A stretch of DNA of 64,000 nucleotides. Origin: Nonomuraea dietziae (lineage in GTDB: Bacteria; Actinomycetota; Actinomycetes; Streptosporangiales; Streptosporangiaceae). The DNA lies in NCBI RefSeq assembly GCF_014195505.1, contig NZ_JACIBV010000001.1:806001-870000 (forward strand), read 5' to 3'. Shown one piece after another: positions 60,315 through 64,000 of the stretch. Below the pieces are notes generated by a model, which was given only the letters and a program-made list of their open reading frames with translations, did not search any database and had not been told where the DNA came from. Made by a program: the position numbers and the translations under genes. Numbering within the stretch: the first letter of the stretch is position 1; each line of letters starts with the position of its first letter.

Positions 60315-62257
60315 CCGAACCGCTCCAGGTAGTCGGCGTAGGCGGCCTCGTCGTCGTCGGTGACGAACAGCTCGTGCAGGGTCATCAGCTGGGCGGCGAG
60401 GTAGAGCTTGTCCTCCACGACCGTCGGGTCGCCCTTCAGCAGCCGCAGCCCTTCGCGGATCTTGCCGGGCGGCACGTTCCTGGGCGTCACGTACACCCGC
60501 TGGTACTCGGGCTCCCTGTCGCGCCGCCACGGGTGCAGCAGCACCCACTGGAAGCCGAGCACCGCCTCCTCCTCGCCGAGCGCGGCCAGTTCGGGGAAGG
60601 CGAAGCCGGGCGCGCCCGCCTCCCTCTCGCTGAAGGACTTCAGCAGGCGGCCGTGGTCCTCGGTGAGGGAGGCGGTGGCCACGACGGGGACCGGCCGCTC
60701 GGCGGTGCCGAGCCCGGTCGCGCGGACCATGGTCAGCAGCGCGGTGAGCGCGTCGCCGAAGGCGTGCAGGCCGTCCATGAGCACCACGACGCGGGTGTGC
60801 GGGCCGAACGGCTCGCCGAGCCCTGCCAGGGCGTCGCCGAGCGCGGCCAGGTCGGCGGCCAGGACGCGGCGGGCGGCGCGAGGGTCGGGGTCGCCGAGGG
60901 CGTCGATCCACTCGAAGGCCTCGTCGAAGCCGCCGGGCTGCCTGCCGTACACGCGGGGCGGGGGCGCGCCCAGGGTCTCGGCGGCCTCCGCCGCGAGGAA
61001 GTACAGCTCGCGCAGCAGTTCGCGGACGCTCCGCGGGGGCGTGCCGCTGAAGGGGCCGACGAACAGCGGGACGTGGCCGTCGCGCAGCAGCCTGAAGCCC
61101 GCCTCGCGCAGCAGCCTGGTGCCGCCCGTCCTGCGGATGGTGCCGTCGCGGCAGGCGACCAGGAGGCCAAGACCGTCGGTGAAGAGCCTGTCGACCTGGT
61201 CGAGGATGCGTTCGCGGCCGATGTGCAGCGGCTTGTGGCGCAGCCTCAGCTCATCGGCCCAGCGCACCAGCCGCCTTCCCGCCGAGGGGTCGACCAGCGG
61301 CCCGGTGACGTCGAGCCCCTCGGCCATGAACAGCGCGGGCCTGGCCCAGTCAAGGTGGTCGCGGGAGGTGCCGATCAGCGCTGCTCTGCGTCCCTTGGCC
61401 GAGGCCTCCACGACGAGTTCGCCGCCCGAGAGCGCGCCCGCCAGCCTGCGGGCGAACAGCCTGCAGGCCCGCTCGCTGATCTCACCGGCCATGGCCGACA
61501 CCAGCGGGACGCCCGCCGCGACCAGTTCGGCGGCGAAGCCGGCGCCGCTGTGGCAGGCGCCGAGCACGACCGCCTTCACCGGGCCTCCGGCGGAGAGCGC
61601 GGCGGCCAGGTCGGCGGCCCCCACCCACGAGCCGCGCAGCATCAGCACCGACGCGCCGTCCTCGTCGACCGAGCCGTGCGCCACCAGGTGGACGATGTCG
61701 GGCCTGAAGCTGGCGCAGACCTCGGCGAGGTCCTCCGCCGAGACCTGGGCGACGCGCGTGACGGCCACGCCGTCGGCGTCGAGGGCGCGTAACAGGCCCA
61801 TGAACATCGCGCCGGGCCTGATCACCTCGTCGGTGAGGGCGGCGCCCGCGGCGAACAGCACCCGCGGCGCCCGTCCCTGGCTCTCGGGGGCGCGGGCTCC
61901 TCCTGGCACCAGCCTGGTGATGGCCAGCAGCAGGTCGGGCCTGGCGGCCAGGTGGTGCTCGCCGTCGTGCATGGCCTCCCAGAGCCAGCGGTGCAGGTCG
62001 CTGTCGGCCGGCCACACCAGCGCCAGCTCCGCCCCTGCCGCCGCGCGGACCTCGGCCAGCGCCGTCACGGCGGGCCAGGCGGGGGCCAGCAGCGCGTCGA
62101 ACAGGGCTCTGCCGTAGGCCGCCACGTCGGCGGCGCCGGCGCTGTCCTCGCGCGCCTCGATCGGCCCCAGCTCGTACGGCCCGGCGACCACGCTCTCCTG
62201 GTGGAGCACCCGCACCCACCGGCCTTCGACGACGACGCGGACGCGGGGCAGGCTCAC
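60311..62257 (-). CDS. CHAT protease with degenerate STAND-like C-terminal region
   Basis: 648 residues. CHAT (caspase-like) domain in the first ~320 residues: catalytic His194 in DIVHLVAHGSVDEDG and Cys235 in AVVLGACHSGAGF, followed by LVSAMAGEISERACRLFARRLAGAL. From ~346 the sequence reads like a STAND NTPase (LHIGRERILDQVDRLFTDGL, RRTGGTRLLREAGFRLLRDGHVPLFV, RVVVLMDGLHAFGDAL) but the P-loop region has R-R-T-G-G-T, with Gly in place of the ATP-binding Lys; probably no ATP hydrolysis. First gene of the operon, coupled to the STAND ATPase by a 4-bp overlap; divergent from the AAA+ gene (129 bp apart). A protease activated by its ATPase partner is inferred. Confidence 0.85.
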   Translation of the reverse strand: MSLPRVRVVVEGRWVRVLHQESVVAGPYELGPIEAREDSAGAADVAAYGRALFDALLAPAWPAVTALAEVRAAAGAELALVWPADSDLHRWLWEAMHDGEHHLAARPDLLLAITRLVPGGARAPESQGRAPRVLFAAGAALTDEVIRPGAMFMGLLRALDADGVAVTRVAQVSAEDLAEVCASFRPDIVHLVAHGSVDEDGASVLMLRGSWVGAADLAAALSAGGPVKAVVLGACHSGAGFAAELVAAGVPLVSAMAGEISERACRLFARRLAGALSGGELVVEASAKGRRAALIGTSRDHLDWARPALFMAEGLDVTGPLVDPSAGRRLVRWADELRLRHKPLHIGRERILDQVDRLFTDGLGLLVACRDGTIRRTGGTRLLREAGFRLLRDGHVPLFVGPFSGTPPRSVRELLRELYFLAAEAAETLGAPPPRVYGRQPGGFDEAFEWIDALGDPDPRAARRVLAADLAALGDALAGLGEPFGPHTRVVVLMDGLHAFGDALTALLTMVRATGLGTAERPVPVVATASLTEDHGRLLKSFSEREAGAPGFAFPELAALGEEEAVLGFQWVLLHPWRRDREPEYQRVYVTPRNVPPGKIREGLRLLKGDPTVVEDKLYLAAQLMTLHELFVTDDDEAAYADYLERFG

Positions 62258-62386
62258 GCTCCCATCGTTGCCCTCCGGCCCCTCGCGACGGTAGCGGAGT
62301 CATCAGATCGTTGCCGGGATCGGTGTCGCATCCCTGAGTAGAGGCTACTCATTCCCGACGGGCGCGAGGTTTGGCACAGTGATCGG

Positions 62387-63798
62387 GTGACGAACATCGA
62401 CCACGCCACCGCCCACGCGCTGGCCGTCAGCCTGGCCAAGGTCTACGACGCCGTCTCGACGAAGATCGCCGAGGACAACGCCTCCTCGCCGCTGGTGGCC
62501 AGGGTGACGGGCCATCTCGGCTGCCCGCTCGGCGAGGTGGTGGTGGTCGAGGAGAAGTACCGGCTGTGGGAGCACGCGGGGCTGCAGACCGGGGCCGACC
62601 GCTACCTGGCCGCCCACTCCCCCGAGGCGCGGTGGTTCGGCGTGGTGGGCGGCGAGCGCCGCTGGGAGAGCGTCGTCAACATGCTGCTGTACGCCATGCG
62701 CGACGGCAGCCGCCTGCTCGGCAGGCCCGACTACGGCACCACGCCGATCGGGCCCGTCGAGAGCATGGAGGTGATGCAGCTCGGCCTGGTCGAGACGGTG
62801 GCGCCCGACGGAGCGCCCGTCGTCATGGTGGTCAGCAACGTCGACGAGTACGACGGCCACGCGATGCTGACCCTGCTGTCGCCCTCCATGGCCGCCGCCA
62901 CGGCCGTGCGTGACGAGGTCGAACGGCTCAAGCGCCTGCACGACCCGTTCAGGGGGCGGGTGCTGAGCTTCGGTTTCAGCGAGCACAGGGACAACGAGCT
63001 GGTCAGCTTCCTGCCCAGGCCCGAGCTCACCGCCGAGGAGGTGGTGCTTCCCGAGGGCCGCCTCGCGGCGGTCGAGGACCACATCGTCGGCATCGCCGAG
63101 GCGCGCGAGCAACTCGTCGAGGCCGGACAGCATCTGCGCAGGGGCCTGCTGCTGTACGGCCCGCCCGGCACCGGCAAGACCCACAGGTGCGCTACCTGGT
63201 GGGCAGGTTACGCGAGCACACCGCGATCCTGATGACGGGTCCAGGCATGCGCCACCTCGACCACGCGATCGCGCTGGCCCGCAAGCTGCAGCCGTCGATC
63301 GTGGTGATCGAGGACGTCGACCTCATCGCCGAGGACCGCAGCCAGTTCGAGACCTCACCGCTGCTGTTCTCGCTGCTGGAGGCCATGGACGGCATCACCG
63401 GAGAGGCGGACGTGTCGTTCGTGCTCACCACCAACAGGGTCGACGCGCTGGAGCGGGCCCTGGTGCAGCGGCCCGGCCGGGTGGACCTGGCCGTAGAGGT
63501 GGCGCCGCCTTCCGCGCCCGACAGGGACCGCCTGATCCGCCTCTACGCCCGCAACAGGCCGATCGAGGCGGACGTGGCCAAGGTGGTGGCGGCGACCGAG
63601 GGCGTCACGGGCGCCTTCGTCAAGGAGCTGCTGCGGCGAGTCATCCTGCTGGCGATCAGGGCAGGCGACCACGCGCTGACCGACGAGCACTTCGACACCG
63701 CCTTCCATGCGATGTCAGGCGACGCGCAGGCGCTGACGAGGGCGCTGCTCGGCGCGGGCGCGGAGCAGCAGGAGCGGACGCCCTCACGCCTGTGCTGA
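62387..63798 (+). pseudogene. AAA+ ATPase, frameshifted at Walker A (pseudogene or sequencing error)
   Basis: From GTG 62387 the first frame gives an N-terminal region of ~250 residues and LLLYGPPGTGKTH (Walker A), then runs into nonsense. From 63187 another frame continues as VRYLVGRLREHTAILMTGPG, IVVIEDVDLIAEDR (Walker B), FVLTTNRVDALERALVQRPGRVDLAVEV (sensor 1 and arginine finger) to a stop at 63798. Adding one base between 63184 and 63187 gives G-K-T-H-T-V-R-Y-L. The full protein would be ~470 residues of the FtsH/proteasome-like AAA class. Divergent from the CHAT gene; its 3' end overlaps the LanC-like gene by 15 bp. A single missing base may be an assembly error. Confidence 0.75.
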
Positions 63799-64000
63799 GC
63801 GCACCGCCAGCGGGAAGGGGTTGTCGGGCAGCAGGACGAGCCTGCGGGAGTCGCCGCGCTCGGCCGCGTCCAGGTGCAGCAGCGCCGCGCCGATGCCCGC
63901 GGCGCCGACCATGTAGCCGGTGTCGGCGGTGATCTCGTGGGGTCGCAGCCTGCGGTAGGCCTGCCACCAGCGCCCCTGGCTCGAGGCGTTCACCAGGTGC
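63784..64000 (-). CDS. LanC-like lanthionine synthetase domain, C-terminal end (start outside window)
   Basis: The frame comes in from the right edge and ends at 63784. The visible ~70 residues contain TADTGYMVGAAGIGAALLHLDAAE and LLPDNPFPLAV, matching the final barrel helices of LanC-like proteins (G-Y-M-x-G-x-A-G-I-G-x-x-L-L-x-L and L-P-D-x-P-F). Zinc-ligand motifs would lie upstream, outside the window. It may be a lantibiotic cyclase or a LanC-like protein of another role. Overlaps the AAA+ gene 3' end by 15 bp. Confidence 0.75.
   Translation of the reverse strand, partial: HLVNASSQGRWWQAYRRLRPHEITADTGYMVGAAGIGAALLHLDAAERGDSRRLVLLPDNPFPLAVRSAQA

Noticed and set aside
55452..60332. Plus-strand ORFs of 470-770 codons opposite the STAND ATPase
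   Set aside because: Shadow frames dominated by Arg, Gly, Ser and Gln; the minus strand carries the P-loop, Walker B and membrane segments.
1..64000. tRNA, rRNA and CRISPR search by eye
   Set aside because: No cloverleaf-type GGTTCGAATCC arm, no rRNA stretches and no spaced repeat arrays were noticed.

Overview
The window is dense, very GC-rich DNA with frequent GTG starts and 4-bp GTGA/ATGA stop-start overlaps. It encodes a mycothiol-type DinB/maleylpyruvate-isomerase-family protein, many ECF sigma factors and many MarR/TetR/ArsR/LysR/Lrp regulators. This fits a filamentous or complex actinobacterium (Streptosporangiaceae or Streptomyces-like). The genus is an inference and cannot be read from the window. 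I see no rRNA, tRNA, CRISPR array, phage module or intact insertion sequence.

Layout. (1) 1-10.9 kb: the end of a drug-type MFS exporter and a TetR regulator, a scar of three decayed genes, small conserved genes, purB with a coupled acetyltransferase, and a large RND exporter divergent from a MarR gene. (2) 10.9-13.8 kb: an APH-type aminoglycoside phosphotransferase and a GNAT gene with a strongly C-rich coding strand, then about 0.9 kb of decayed sequence. (3) 13.8-32.3 kb: typical actinobacterial accessory genes in divergent regulator/enzyme pairs. These include a class IV aminotransferase plus cupin with LysR, a MarR gene with two palindromic operators, LysR with MFS, a SigX5-like ECF factor, two separate YciI/ECF42 modules, a DauR-like regulator with an aminotransferase, a bactofilin-like beta-repeat protein, and a thioredoxin-reductase-like/methyltransferase fusion. 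(4) 32.3-51.1 kb: ArsR/SRPBCC, hydrolase, SDR, quinone oxidoreductase, more exporters and regulators, DUF2000 with Lrp, a dead GNAT gene, a small cluster of local repeats, a class D beta-lactamase-like gene coupled to an MFS gene, and a VOC-acyl-CoA synthetase-LysE-HTH operon. (5) 51.2-64 kb: the most unusual part. A RING-finger protein of the MXAN_6230/SCO0854 type is coupled to two nucleotidyltransferases. Next comes a two-gene operon of a CHAT protease (60311-62257) and a 1532-residue STAND ATPase membrane protein (55716-60314). Divergent to it is an AAA+ ATPase gene broken by one missing base, followed by the end of a LanC-like gene.

Main ideas. The CHAT/STAND pair looks reciprocal. One protein has an intact CHAT dyad and a P-loop region lacking the lysine. 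The other has an intact P-loop, membrane helices and a C-terminal region that reads like a CHAT fold without its catalytic residues. Together with the RING/NTase genes this resembles a stress or biological-conflict island. Separately, a 16-bp sequence (CCTTTACAAAGTAGAT) occurs three times, each time at a gene 3' end, and may mark rearrangement junctions. All assignments come from reading motifs and context; no database search was run.
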